Of a stretch of DNA of 64,000 nucleotides, positions 36,301 to 45,300 are shown one piece after another. Below the pieces are notes generated by a model that saw only the letters and a list, made by a program, of their open reading frames with translations, made no database searches and was not told the origin of the DNA. The translations under genes were made by a program, and so were the position numbers. The DNA is from Diphasiastrum complanatum (Eukaryota; Streptophyta; Lycopodiopsida; Lycopodiales; Lycopodiaceae): contig CM055110.1 of the NCBI GenBank assembly GCA_029204225.1, positions 21,310,988-21,374,987 of the forward strand, written 5' to 3'. Position 1 is the first letter of the stretch. Each line of letters opens with the position of its first letter.

Positions 36301-39300
36301 ATTACAACAATCATACATTACTTCCGCCCTAAACCAGCACATAGCCACCCTGGAAGAACGTTTAAAGGCCGTTGTCCAGTCGACGCCCTCAGTTCATGCA
36401 GAGCACGTCCAATTCCATGGTTCAGGGCACCACTTTGATGGACCAGATGGTGGAGATGGAGCAGGATTCCAACAGGCTCCTCATTTCAAGGCCAACCCCT
36501 GGGGCAAGGAGCTCAAACACCAACCAATCTGTCAGGCTCTGGGGGTACCAGCTCCCAACATTATCTTTTTCCTTCCACCGCTTCTAATCCTCTCGACACC
36601 ACTAACCCCCCGTTCATTCCATGACAATTTTTCTCCTGAGTCACAAAGAATTGTTGAAGCTAACCGGCAGAACTCAGAGGTTTTTGGGATCGAGGGTTAC
36701 CCCCAATCGCCTTTGATATCAATAAACCCTTGCGAACGCAAGACGACCATATCAACGTAGCAAGGCTCTATTATCGCGCTGCACTCACTTCCACCCTGCA
36801 CGTTGATATGGTGGAGCTATGGAAAACCCATAACTTTCTACAGGGTATACTCCATTATTACAAACCCATGCCCTTCCTGAACAAATTACGATGGCAAATG
36901 ATGGAGGGCATCGACACGACCATCTACCACTCCCGACAACAACAGTCTCGCCTCCAAGAAGCACAAAAGATCCAGGACGAAAAGGCGTCGATTGGTGTGG
37001 GACCACCAATCCAATAAGGAGGGGGATAATGTTAGCAACTGTGCTAACACAGAGAAAATAAAAAAAGAAAGAAAGAAATAAAACTCTGTGGCATGTGTTT
37101 TGTAAGTCCACGTATGAGTATCTGTCAATAAATTTCAACCATGGCATGTGTTTTGTAAGTCCATGAGTAGAAGCTTAAATAATAATAAAATGGCTTAAAC
37201 TTAGACTTAGGAAACTTAAGATTAGAAATATTTTATCTTAAGTTAAGAAACTTTGAAGTTCTAAATCCTAAGTTAGAAGTTCTAGAAAGGCTAGAAATAG
37301 ATTAGTCCCATAAGTTAGTAGACACTTATGGAAGACCCTCCTTGCCATAAAAGAAGAGGTATTTGCATTGTAAACAACACCTTGTGATTAAGGCAAAATT
37401 ACTATTGCGATTATCTTGCATTTCATTGTGTTCCCATTGGAAGGTGCATAGCTTGAGGGAAGGTGCTCGGGCCTCCTCTTGCCTCCTTCCATTGGCCTTT
37501 AATTGTGGCATGGTTTTATTTGTTTATTGCTTAGTTTAGCCGCAATTCTTATTATCTCCCTTTGGGTGTTACGTAGGATTTAGCAATCTTGCTAGTCGGG
37601 TTTGCCTCAACAAGGATTTTTATTGTTGTTGTTATTAATTAGCTTTATTTCCGTTTAGGGCACTAGTTGGGTAAGCCTTAGTGCTCTCATTCCTGTTGAT
37701 TCTTTCCATATTTCCGTTGAAGCTTGTTGTAGAAACTTAAAAAGTGGACAAATCTCTACATCCCTATACTACACCCGTAAGTAGATCTAGCCACCTCACA
37801 CACTAGAAACACATCCAACAGCACAGTAATTGCAATTCCCCTTCCTTCGAGGTGTGGAAGAAGTACTCAAGGAAGATTGTGCTTCTGACATTTGCAAGTT
37901 CTCCATTCCTTGCTCAAGTGTTTGTGGTGCTCCTTTGTTCTTGCCTTTTCCTTTCTTCTTGTTCTTGGCTAGATTTTGCTTCTTATTAGAAGCAAAGGCA
38001 TGCTCCTGGAAATCTTCTCTCTTGGAGAGATTAACTCTCCTCATCTCCTCCTGTAACAAAAGACCATATACCTCTTCATAGGTAGGTATTTTCTCCCTCA
38101 CAGATATCATCATCACAAAGTTCTGATAAGCATATGACAAGCTATTCAGAACTATTGGCACCAAGTCTCTGTCAGCAATAGCCTCGAGTCCAAGCACAAA
38201 TGGTTGATATCTAAGATCCTAAATCTTAGTAAGATGATCACAATAACTATCTCCCTTGTCTCCATCCTGAGAGTATACAACTTGTTCTTCAAGTAGAGAA
38301 GTCTAGTTGTACTTGTTGTCTCATACAATGCACAAAGAATGTGCCAAGCATCTACAGGCCCTTTGGCTGGCCTGATTAGAGGAATTACATTATCCCTCAC
38401 TGACATGTTGATGATCATGTGTGCCTTTTCCCCTCTCTTGATATAGTCCTTGAGTTCAAGTTCAGATGTTGGAACAGACTCCTCACCTGTCACAAGCTTT
38501 CAACATTATTTGTCTTCAAGAATGTTCTTGATCTTGAATTTCCAAATGCTAAAGTTAGTGCCATCAAGCTGGTTGGCTTCACTCAACATGCTCTCTGCAA
38601 GACTAGACATAGCTGGATAGAAATAAAAGTAAACTGGGGTTTTCACCCAACTAGGGTATGCAACCATTTGCTCAATAACCCTCAACTTCTGGATTTGAAA
38701 GTATCCCCTTGTATGGTTGTCCTAGCCCGTCCAAGATCCACTCAGAACTCTCACTAAAGTCCCCACTGTAGAAAGTGCCCTCTTACAGCCTTGGCTATCC
38801 AAAAAGGCTAAAAAAAAATCTTTCCCAAACTAGAAAGTTTTTGGATCACAATACTCCCCTTGCCAACAATATTCCAACCATGCAGATAGCATAGAGATCA
38901 GATGCCCCTACAGAAAGTGCGCCCTCCTCAAAGATAAGCTGCTCTCTAGGAATGGCAGGAATCTGATCAAAACAGGTCCAAGCTTTCACCACACCACACC
39001 GTAGGCAACATAACTTGCGTTGCTACCATGACAAAATCCAAGGCCTAGCTATGGAGTATGATAACAACATAGTAAGCACACTATGAAAGCTTGAAAAAAC
39101 CAGCTATAGAGTAGAAGACAAAAGCTAGAGAGAGAGAGGACTTCAAAGCTCACACAACTTGAATGATTATTGAAAGAGTAGTAGGGCGTGGAAACCCCTC
39201 CAAACTAAGGGCCACATATAGCATGTACTGTATAGAAGTGGTGTCTTGCTAATTCTAGCTCTAGAACCCACATGGGTCCTCAACCTACTTGTTATTACTT

Positions 39301-40039
39301 ACCTGATTAGCACAAGTAGGGTGTACTATGTACATAAATGTTTTACCCCCATGTCTTATGCACAACTCACAAGTTACAAGTATACAAGCCTTAACGGGCA
39401 AAATAGGCATTTATTTTAACAATAATGACCATGCTTTATATGCATTCTTACTTGGTCACATGCTAAGGGACTTTGTTCACCTTTCATTGTAAAAGAGTGT
39501 CAATGAAATGTGAAAAATATTTCTTGGGGTACAAGATGATAGATACTATGTGCTCCATAAATGGTTATTTGATTTTACTTGCAAATATTGCAGGATCAGG
39601 AACTCATAGTCGTGGTGGTGCTACACTTCCACTTGTTGTGAAGAACTATCTTGAATCCAACCAGTAAGAAAAACTTTACATTAGATAATTTCTTTATGCA
39701 TCTCACTATTTGATGGTTATGAGCATCAAGTTATATTTTGACTAATCACATTAAAATATATACTATATGCTAACTTGAATAAGGTATGTTGTGATGTGTG
39801 CTTTGTTATTGTGTTACATATGGATTAAGTCTTATTTTTTGCTATGATATCTTTCAAAAATAAAATTTATTTTGCAATATAAGGAAACATAAAATATATT
39901 AATATGCTTATGAAGCTTTGCATTGGTGGTAAAATTGATTTTCAAATTCCGATTAAAGTTCGCTTCATCTTGCAGGTACAAATTTGATGAACCACGATCT
40001 GGTATTATCGTTGTTAAACCAAGAAGACAAATGCAATGA
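24302..40039 (+). CDS. CUE-like / DUF1771 / Smr-domain protein, four exons, 414 aa
   Basis: Exons 24302-24972, 25285-25724, 39594-39663 and 39976-40039 join in frame with GT-AG borders at every step. Residues about 83-128 resemble a CUE/UBA-like helix bundle (LKKLYAWADNDLIQDVL). About 210-277 is DUF1771 (GYQHARGAVHAFKIGDHRRARMLS). 282-410 is Smr: LDLHGLH at 283-289 in exon 2 and TGSGTHSRGG at 370-379 across the exon 2/3 join, then YKFDEPRSGIIVVKPR. About 60 extra residues lie between the two Smr halves. Family knowledge: Smr domains are nucleic-acid binding or nicking modules; the plant proteins with this architecture are poorly characterised. Start: the frame is open upstream to 24218 but only with a GTG, so the first in-frame ATG is 24302. 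Intron 1 and intron 3 are 312 bp each; intron 2 is 13,869 bp of retrotransposons. Confidence 0.9.
26500..26890 (-). repeat. 3' LTR of copia A
   Basis: 391 bp, pairs with 39029-39421. Next to it on the inner side is a run of seven C (minus GGGGGGG) that is the polypurine tract. Confidence 0.93.
26903..28464 (-). pseudogene. copia A protease, partial integrase and partial RT, decayed
   Basis: Minus order: FECRKKLAEQKN at about 28464 (tail of the gag zinc region), YIDSGASKHMRTH (protease active site), INNVLYVPGLAKNLLSVGA, LWHERYRHLGYQSMQVL (pre-integrase), LVHLDLWGPTQT (first integrase Asp), then a jump straight to the linker and RT start (KRPIGCKWVYKTKYKSDG near 27200) and MDVKSAFLNGQLAEEVYMDQP at 27108. 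The integrase core after the first Asp and the RT catalytic box with RNase H are missing. Stops and frameshifts are frequent. Confidence 0.85.
28466..28732 (+). repeat. Truncated 5' LTR of gypsy B
   Basis: Matches 37030 onward for about 267 bp up to CTAGAAACAGATTAG, then diverges abruptly. Deletion breakpoint at about 28732. Confidence 0.85.
28733..29219 (+). pseudogene. gypsy B pol, pre-RT and RT start
   Basis: LSEPNETNEYLVHVGAHLN, LEKLLRKYRHVFVWTYKDM and VVHRISLKPGARPTASRPYR are the conserved approach to gypsy RT. It ends IYEIEHTEWV at the gypsy C insertion point and resumes in frame-compatible form at 33598. Confidence 0.85.
29220..29969 (+). repeat. 5' LTR of gypsy C
   Basis: 750 bp, TGTTGG to CGACA. 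Contains ACTATAAAAAGGGACC (about 29523), a likely promoter TATA box for the element, and a GA-rich run at 29722-29747. Confidence 0.92.
29972..29990 (+). other. Primer-binding site of gypsy C
   Basis: TTTGGCGCCGTTGTAGGGG three bases inside the LTR. The TGGCGCCGTTG form is typical of Athila/Tat-type plant gypsy elements. Confidence 0.75.
30290..30965 (+). repeat. Cluster of CCTTCGCC words in the gypsy C leader
   Basis: CCTTCGCC occurs about seven times, usually as AACCTTCGCC, and the reverse form GGCGAAG about three times (near 30368, 30517 and 30697) in otherwise AT-rich leader. The copies are irregularly spaced and not a tandem satellite. No convincing protein is encoded here. Confidence 0.75.
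31203..31394 (+). pseudogene. gypsy C gag, N-terminal remnant
   Basis: MAVPGAAPGGAPQEV then RAPRLDLPKYNGLTDPVRFLQIYAESCE, resembling the start of gypsy gag (the same pattern, PKYNEESDPIRFLQNF, starts gypsy D gag). It stops at 31394, shortly before the deletion join to RNase H. Confidence 0.75.
31433..31924 (+). pseudogene. gypsy C RNase H
   Basis: IRFASRQLTDPEKNFSTTER, LAMIFSVRKFRHYL, FYTDHQPLLYLVNK and HYLADHVSRIES are the gypsy RNase H blocks. The N-terminal Asp-bearing part is missing because of the gag/RNase H deletion join at about 31400-31470. Followed directly by the extra ORF rather than integrase. Confidence 0.85.
31932..32790 (+). pseudogene. gypsy C extra ORF near the 3' end, broken
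   Basis: Starts MDQGGAPNLADQ at 31932; stops at 32285, 32567 and near 32640. It is Pro/Ser-rich at first, then WVLKFKTSEIEVDKELDKI and FHWALQAYQREYVHS. The final part contains IARLYFRAAMM about 258 bp before the right LTR. No family recognised. The ARLYFRAA block recurs in gypsy B at the same distance from its LTR. Confidence 0.5.
32834..33592 (+). repeat. 3' LTR of gypsy C
   Basis: 759 bp, ends CCCACTATA against CCCACGACA in the left LTR. An extra about 15 bp (GGAAGTAGGGTTAAT region near 33395) accounts for the length difference. Confidence 0.92.
33598..34060 (+). pseudogene. gypsy B reverse transcriptase, continuation
   Basis: Resumes right after the GTGGG duplication with CVDFKKLNAVTERDHFPL, YSFLDGFSGYNMMQI, MPFGLYNAPSTFQRVMQAAF and the catalytic box VYLDDL. 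Frameshifts at about 33680 and 33830 break it. Together with 28733-29219 it shows gypsy C landed just before the SPIV(V)V block of RT. Confidence 0.87.
34300..34821 (+). pseudogene. gypsy B RNase H
   Basis: VHTDASKYVIGAVLTQPGEF, PIRFLSRQLIPAEVNYTTTE, FFTDHQALLYLINK and HFLADHLSRIPN. This is the longest intact frame of the element (from about 34345 to 34821). Confidence 0.88.
34830..35605 (+). pseudogene. gypsy B integrase, broken
   Basis: A zinc-binding part (AGHFSSETTAKKILL, CDVCQCTKH) precedes the core: WRIDYVGPI, LISDRGTHFLNS and CNGQVESTDKIL give the D, D, E positions. Stops at about 35215 and within the zinc region, plus a frameshift near 35030, break it. Confidence 0.87.
35606..37017 (+). 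pseudogene. gypsy B extra ORF after integrase, coiled-coil
   Basis: 190 aa (35606-36178), an amber stop, then 193 aa more in the same frame (36179-36760) and a last piece in another frame (36730-37017). The first part is Pro/Ser/Thr-rich (about residues 1-60). About residues 115-190 form a strong Gln-rich coiled coil (KEKARLEEENKQQQLQIQNL). The end has VARLYYRAALTS and a Gln/Arg-rich terminus just before the polypurine tract. No match recognised. Position matches the additional ORFs reported after pol in Tat-lineage gypsy elements; that link is inference. Confidence 0.6.
37030..37800 (+). repeat. 3' LTR of gypsy B (right edge approximate)
   Basis: Begins TGTTAGCAACTGTGCTAAC after GGAGGGGGATAA and ends probably CCTCACA. 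About 771 bp. It is the only full copy, since the left LTR is truncated. Confidence 0.8.
37801..38493 (-). pseudogene. copia A gag, broken
   Basis: On minus KGPVDAWHILCALYETT and LYLKNKLYTLRM (38493-38152), then in another frame IVLNSLSYAYQNFVMMISVRE, YGLLLQEEMRR and a Lys-rich region with CNYC (38197-37800). These are UBN2 gag blocks ending in the first half of a zinc knuckle; the second half (FECRKK) lies across gypsy B at about 28460. This shows where gypsy B inserted. Confidence 0.85.
39029..39421 (-). repeat. 5' LTR of copia A
   Basis: 393 bp, partner of 26500-26890, ending 172 bp before exon 3 of the Smr gene. A leader of about 500 bp without recognised coding separates it from gag on minus. 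Confidence 0.93.
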
Positions 40040-41819
40040 TTGATGAGTTGAAGTTCATGCAAATACCATCACTACAAAGACCATCACATCATAGCTTTAA
40101 TGTAATTCTTACATGACAATAACTACCAAGCCTAATGCTATCAAAATTTGTTCTCATTCTATCCAGGTTGTATAATGTTTGATCAACATATATAAAGCTT
40201 CCGACATGTTGTATATCGAATAAGCAACATGCAAGAGGAAGGACTTAGTAGTGGCAATTGAGTTGAGAGATACAAAAATTATTCTTCTTCTTCTAGTTAT
40301 CTTGTGCTTCACATTGTAACAATGATTGCCAATTCAAAAGTTCCAATGTTCTTCCTTTATTTTCTTATGTATGAGAAAATTTGTATTGCCCAACCTCTCA
40401 CGTTTGTAACTGAAGCTCTTTTTCTAAAACATAATTAGTTTTAATCAAGTAGATCAATATTTCTTGGATATCATTGCAAATGTCAAAAGTTGAATCCCAA
40501 TAGTATTTGAAGAACCGAGAAGCTTGATGGTTTTTAGTTTCTTTGATCAGTTCAAGTTGTGTGGTGTCAAATTTAATACTAAAGAACTCAACATTCGATT
40601 AGTTAGCAAGAAAGAATTTTCTAGAAATTAGTGAGTTCTTGAACTTGAAATGGAAAAAATTGTGACACTTTTGGAAAAAATAGGTTTCAGAGGGTCATTG
40701 GACTATTTTGAACTGATTCTTAGTTGTTTGATGAATCATCAATTATCGAAGGCAAGTAGCACCTAGTCACTCTCAAAGAAAGTGAGAGCTGCAACCAAAA
40801 TCTCAAAAAACAATGAAGTTTGAACAGAAACTCTATTTTTGAACTGATTGAGAAACATAGATTTGAAGCTATGAATAACCTATTTTGGAGTTGTAAAATC
40901 ACACGGTCACTAGGCTCTGGATCAATCCAACTCAATCCACTCGTTTTGATCAATGATTTTGGACCATAATTCAAACGGACCACTGGATTGAGTTGAATCC
41001 ACTTTGAATTTCATATGAAGGATCTTGAAGAGCATAATAGCCTTCAATTTCATCAAAACATTCCATGTTGAAAGGGACTCTACGGGTGAAACTCGTTTTG
41101 AAAGAGACATTTTTTTCATAGGGAAAGATGACAGAGTCTCAAAAAGGAATATGAGCAGCAAGATTTCCAAGGCCTTGACTTTTTGGTCTATTGGCAATTT
41201 GGGGCCATCCAAAAAATGATTTCCTCCAAACTAAGGGTAGAAAAGGAATGTATCCTACAAGTACAATCTTTCTTGAATAGAGTGATTGTCATATCATGCG
41301 AAGGACGTTGAAACGACACCATTCCAAGGGCAAGGAACTGAGTGAAACCACATTATAATGTTTTGCTAAAATTGCACCATTTTTGGCATTTTTCGGTCAA
41401 ATCAAGCAGCGAGAGGGCTTGAAACATGTTTGGCCAGACCTTAAAGTTGAATTGTAGAACTTCCAATCACACTGTAAGCTTTCATTAAGCTGCATTAAGG
41501 CACCGAAAGGAACTATTTTTGGCAAAATGGCAAGATTAGGGGAATCCATGCTTGGAGAAGCCAACAAATTGGATGGGGTGACCAATTATAGCACTTGAAA
41601 ATTCAAAATGAAGAGCATTCTAATGGGAAAGAAGTTGTGGGACATCCTCACTATAGCAAAACAACACCCACAACCACAACTCTCGCATATATTCATTTAT
41701 TTGACAAGAGAGCTTAAAAGGCCCTATTGTTGATCAATTTGGCCATGAAAGATCATGTCATTGCCATCATTTGTGACATCATGATTGTGAGAGGGCACTT
41801 GGAAAGCACTCACAACACA
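40040..41819. other. 3' flank of the Smr gene, no gene seen
   Basis: AT-rich 3' UTR and intergenic DNA. Short frames on both strands lack recognisable domains. The next recognisable item is a copia fragment at about 41826. Confidence 0.6.
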
Positions 41820-41825
41820 ATTTCA

Positions 41826-42066
41826 AATGGTACACCTTAAAAAGATGGAGTAGCTAAAAAGAAGAATCGTAGTATGATGATGAGATATGGCAAAAAGCAT
41901 TATAAGAGGAGATAGATTCCATCAAGCGACATGATACATGAGAAATAATTGATCGTCTTGAAGGTAAAGATCCCATTGGCAAGAAATGGGTGTTTAATAT
42001 CAAGTACAATATACATGGAACTAGAGTGAAACACAAGAAAAGACTTGTCATGAAGGGGTATGCACA
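41826..42066 (+). pseudogene. copia integrase-to-RT fragment, internally deleted
   Basis: DGVAKKKNRSMM (integrase NGVAERKNR block, catalytic Glu again Lys) passes within a few codons to EEIDSIKRHDT, LEGKDPIGKKWVFNIKYN and KKRLVMKGYAQ, the RT start. The several hundred codons normally between them are deleted. Two stops lie inside it. Confidence 0.8.
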
Positions 42067-42494
42067 AATATTATTATTGCAAATGATCGTGCTATATTGC
42101 CATTGCTTTATATGTGCAATGTTCTTTTTTCAGAAATTGCAATGTCGAATTTAGAGATGTGGATTGACGTAATAACCAACTAAGAATTTAAAATCATGTG
42201 CAATGTTGTATTTCAAAACAACAATCAATATCATATATATAGAAATCTAAATGAAATTTATGATGTGCACAAAGCAATGCAATAAAGTATTGTCATTCAT
42301 AATGGACATGAAGTAATGAAAAGTAATTTAAGAATGAAAGTATCTCATGCTTAGTTTGTTGTTTGATCCAAATGTTGAATGCAACTCAAAAATATTGTTT
42401 CAAAAACAATTCACGAACATCGCTTTTCCAAGAACTCAACTCCAAGAACAGCCCGATAAAAATGCGCATGCTGTTTTATACGCATTTTTTTTTA

Positions 42495-42905
42495 CCTAAT
42501 TTGGGACGTCAGAATCCAACATCCAAACGTGTCGGATAGACGTCGAAAACACGTCGGACCTTTTTTTTTATCATTCTGTTAACAGATATCGGATTCCGAC
42601 GTCTATCTGGGATGTCAGAATTCGACATCCAAGTATACATCGGATGGACATCGGATGGGCGTCGGACAAATTTTTGCATCATTTTGTATTTACAGACGTC
42701 GGAATCCGATAGGTATTTTGGACGTCGCAATGCGACGTCCATGTCGGACCTTTTGCGACATCTTTGGATGTCGCATTGCAACATCCACGTCGGAACGCCT
42801 TTCAATCATCGGGATTTTGGGTTTCGGAATCCGGCAGGTTGTGCTTGTTGGATTGCGACGCGTTTTATAGTCATCGAATTCCGACATGTTTTTCCGACGT
42901 CCGTG
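42495..42905. repeat. GACGTC/TCGGA-rich patch of imperfect palindromic units
   Basis: Repeated about 21-bp units of the form GGA(C/T)GTC...GAC(G/A)TCC. The clearest, GGACGTCGCA-A-TGCGACGTCC at 42720-42740, is a perfect palindrome about one central base. Imperfect relatives lie near 42507, 42609 and 42769. CpG-rich in an AT-rich setting. Frames through it are not credible proteins. Confidence 0.75.
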
Positions 42906-42939
42906 ATGAATTAAAAAAAAATTAAGCTCGCGATTCACG

Positions 42940-43321
42940 TCGCAAATCGCGGCAGGTGTTGTGGTGCAGATGATCGAGAAGTGGTATGGAAATAAGTTCA
43001 TACTTGGAATGAAGCCGTACCAAGGACCTATTCCATTGGGCGCAAAGACGAGGTTCATCACATTTGAAGCCATCAGAAGGAAGGTCAGCTACGAGAAATC
43101 TCTTGATAAAAGAGAAGCTGAAAAGGACAAGTAAGAGACTCTCAGTTATGCAGGGCTATCCTAGTAAGCTGCTACGATTTGAAGTTTTGCCGAGACACAC
43201 GATATCGAAGCTAATAAGTTCTTGGTTTTACATAGGCAAGCACAGATCCATGCCTTTCCAAGAACCACATGTCAAATCTAAAGCAATACAATGGGACCTA
43301 CAACACTATAGGGGAGGATAA
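42940..43321 (+). mobile_element. 3' internal end of a gypsy element (tail ORF remnant and polypurine tract)
   Basis: A short frame (MIEKWYGNKFILGMKPYQGP, then TRFITFEAIRRK) leads to CTATAGGGGAGGATAA, a gypsy-type polypurine tract, directly followed by TGTTAGC at 43322. The partner LTR is not in the window. The frame may be the tail of another post-integrase ORF. Confidence 0.5.
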
Positions 43322-44100
43322 TGTTAGCTGATGCCATGCCCCGAGGTGTCGATGCAGAACCTCTCCACTCAAAAGAGCTTCTAGTAGAGATGAAATTGAG
43401 AGCCGAGACTGAGAGCACGAGAATTATTAGTGCTAGACTGAGATGCACAATTTGTGAGCCCCATGGTAATTCCCGAAAGACGAAAAACCATGTGAGAGCT
43501 AGTAACTTAGAGTTTATCAACTTAAGTTATGTTTTCTAATAAAGAGGCCTACTATTATCATGTAAGAGGTGGAACCCAAATCTTTATAGAATGGGGTTCA
43601 CTCAATTTTAAGAGGTGGAATCCAAATTATGGTAGAATTGGATTCACCAGCTCATGGGTATACATAGAGGCCTCCTCCACGAGTTTCCAAGCATGTGATA
43701 TTGTATTGAAATGTTGTTGAATTGAAATTTGAACATCTCTCCATTGCATTTCCATCTATACTCCATTTTCATGCATTAAGTTCGGGTATTGATGTATGAA
43801 TGTGTTTTGTTGTTGATTCTTCCTCTTTAAAGTTTGGTTTTGTGATTATAATCAGGTAGATGTAAAGGGCCTTGTGGTAGATCATAATCATTCTGATATG
43901 ATGTTGCTTGGTGCTTGACTCCTTGAGGAGTTTTTGTTACAAGTGTTGAGTACAGTTGTAACAAGCACTTTGTAGGATTCACATTGTTTCAATGTAGACC
44001 TTATGTTGTTAATTCTATTGATTTTAGTAGGATTAGTCTCAATCTCACTGCCCTGTATTGCTTAGTTTAGATTAGTAATAATCTACAATCTGTAAGCATC
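43322..44100 (+). repeat. Probable gypsy 3' LTR (right edge unknown)
   Basis: Starts TGTTAGCTGATGCC after a polypurine tract. Single copy here, so the end cannot be fixed; 44100 is arbitrary. No homology by eye to the other LTRs in the window. Confidence 0.4.
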
Positions 44101-45040
44101 AAAGAAAGAACTGAATCAAACTGTAGAACGTAGGCATTCGAATTCTGAGAAATCTAGATTGAAGTTGAGCATCCATTATCAATAAGATTGAGATCAAGTC
44201 GTTGATGTACTAATTGACAGGTGGGATACATCACCATTGCATCACCATTATACTGCAAACCATAAAAGTTGAGAAGTAAGCAGACCATGTCGACTGTAAG
44301 CTGATTGGAATTTGTTAGATTGCTAGTAGGAAGAGAGTCAGGAAGATTATGAGTAGATTAAAGAACCATAGCAAACAATTTTGTAATTTGATTTCATAGG
44401 TTTGTAGAGATTTTCCTTAGCTTTCATTTGCACTAGTTTGCAAGCAATTTAGGTAAGAGATGCAAAAGTTATTGCAATTTTCCCAAAAGCTGTCCAAATA
44501 GGTGATTAGAATTTTCCCTTCACTTTGTTTCAATTTTTCGGATTTGATTTGACTTTTTACTTCAGATTTCTTTCTATAGGATTCTAGATCATTGTCTTAC
44601 TTTGATCTGATCCATATGGCAGGTCGTTTGGATTAGTATCCAAAAAGTTATTACAAATCTTGTTTCCTAGCTCTAGTTATGTTAATTTTCTTCTTCCAAG
44701 ATTTTCAGGCCCGTTCTGTTGTAAATTTGACCTATGAAATCACATTCAATCATTGATCGGATACTATTGCTAATAGATCTTGTTGTTAGCTTTTCAAAGG
44801 TATTGAGTTTGTGTGATTTGGATCAATATTGAGGAAGTTATGATCAAGTTAGTGGAGATGGGTCATACTAGCTTGAATTCTGGAAATTTGTTTTACAAGT
44901 GAGAGAGAAGCACTTCATCTTTTTTCCATTTTGAAGTTGTATTTCTTTGCCAAAACAATTCGTGGCTCTTTTATTGTTTTTTTTTTTTGGAAATTTCTAA
45001 TTTTTAGCAGGTTCAACCAAAGTTTCGTCCCTCTTTTCTC
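44100..45040. other. No gene seen
   Basis: AT-rich. May include the end of the LTR starting at 43322. A T-run lies at 44980-44990. No recognised coding on either strand. Confidence 0.5.
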
Positions 45041-45300
45041 TATTACTCACTGCCCATTCTATTCTTCGCAGGCCCTCTTAATTCCTACTACTCTCCCCTT
45101 CAGTTACTCGCCCTTCCCTATTTCTCGCCTCTGCCAATTCATTGCCCCCCATTCTCATTTCTCACACCCCTCCTATACCCTACCTATTTCTCATGACCCC
45201 CCCTTACCTATTTCTCGGGAGCCCCTCTTGATCCTATTCCTCGCGGCCCTATTCCTTTACTCGCCAACATTTAAAAGAAAAAGAAAAAGAGGTGACGTCA
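45040..45300. repeat. Pyrimidine-rich patch with recurring CTATTTCTC / ACTCGCC words
   Basis: Strongly C/T-rich on plus with CCTATTTCTCG-like words near 45116, 45180 and 45209, and CTCGCC or CTCGCG several times. A 174-codon frame across it is low-complexity Ser/Pro/Phe and probably not a gene. Confidence 0.5.

Larger units (their letters stand above)
28466..37800 (+). mobile_element. Ty3/gypsy retrotransposon inside copia A (gypsy B)
   Basis: A left LTR fragment (28466-28732) matches the start of a full right LTR (37030 to about 37800), both beginning TGTTAGCAACTGT. The polypurine tract GGAGGGGGATAA precedes the right LTR. It sits in the zinc-knuckle codons of copia A gag. The rest of the left LTR, primer-binding site, gag and protease are gone: LTR sequence at 28732 passes directly into pol. 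Gypsy C interrupts its RT. The target duplication could not be identified, so the right edge (about 37800) is tentative. Confidence 0.85.
26500..39421 (-). mobile_element. Ty1/copia retrotransposon in the Smr intron (copia A), minus strand
   Basis: LTRs 26500-26890 and 39029-39421 begin TGACAAAATCC and end AACA on plus. Both flanks carry the same 5-bp target duplication ATAAT (26495-26499 and 39422-39426). Minus polypurine tract TTGAGGGGGGG abuts the 3' LTR; a diverged primer-binding site TGGTAGCAACGC abuts the 5' LTR. LTRs differ at about 16 of 391 positions by eye (about 4 percent). Internal coding is decayed, lacks most integrase and RT, and is split by gypsy B. Confidence 0.93.
25725..39593 (+). 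other. 13.9-kb second intron of the Smr gene, filled by nested retrotransposons
   Basis: Donor ACAG|GTATTC at 25725 and acceptor ATTGCAG ending 39593 rejoin a split Gly codon inside the Smr domain. Sequence not from elements is only about 770 bp left (25725-26494, with a short TG run at 26165-26180) and about 170 bp right (39427-39593). Everything between is the copia A / gypsy B / gypsy C nest. The intron lies between the HGL and TGxGxHS halves of one domain. Confidence 0.88.

Noticed and set aside
28461-37805. Target-site duplication for gypsy B
   Set aside because: Left flank GCAAA has no match at the right edge (CACTA follows CCTCACA). The right boundary may be wrong or rearranged, so none is claimed.
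42612-43073. Overlapping frames over the GACGTC patch
   Set aside because: Frames are open on both strands over palindromic repeats; the peptides are repeat artefacts.
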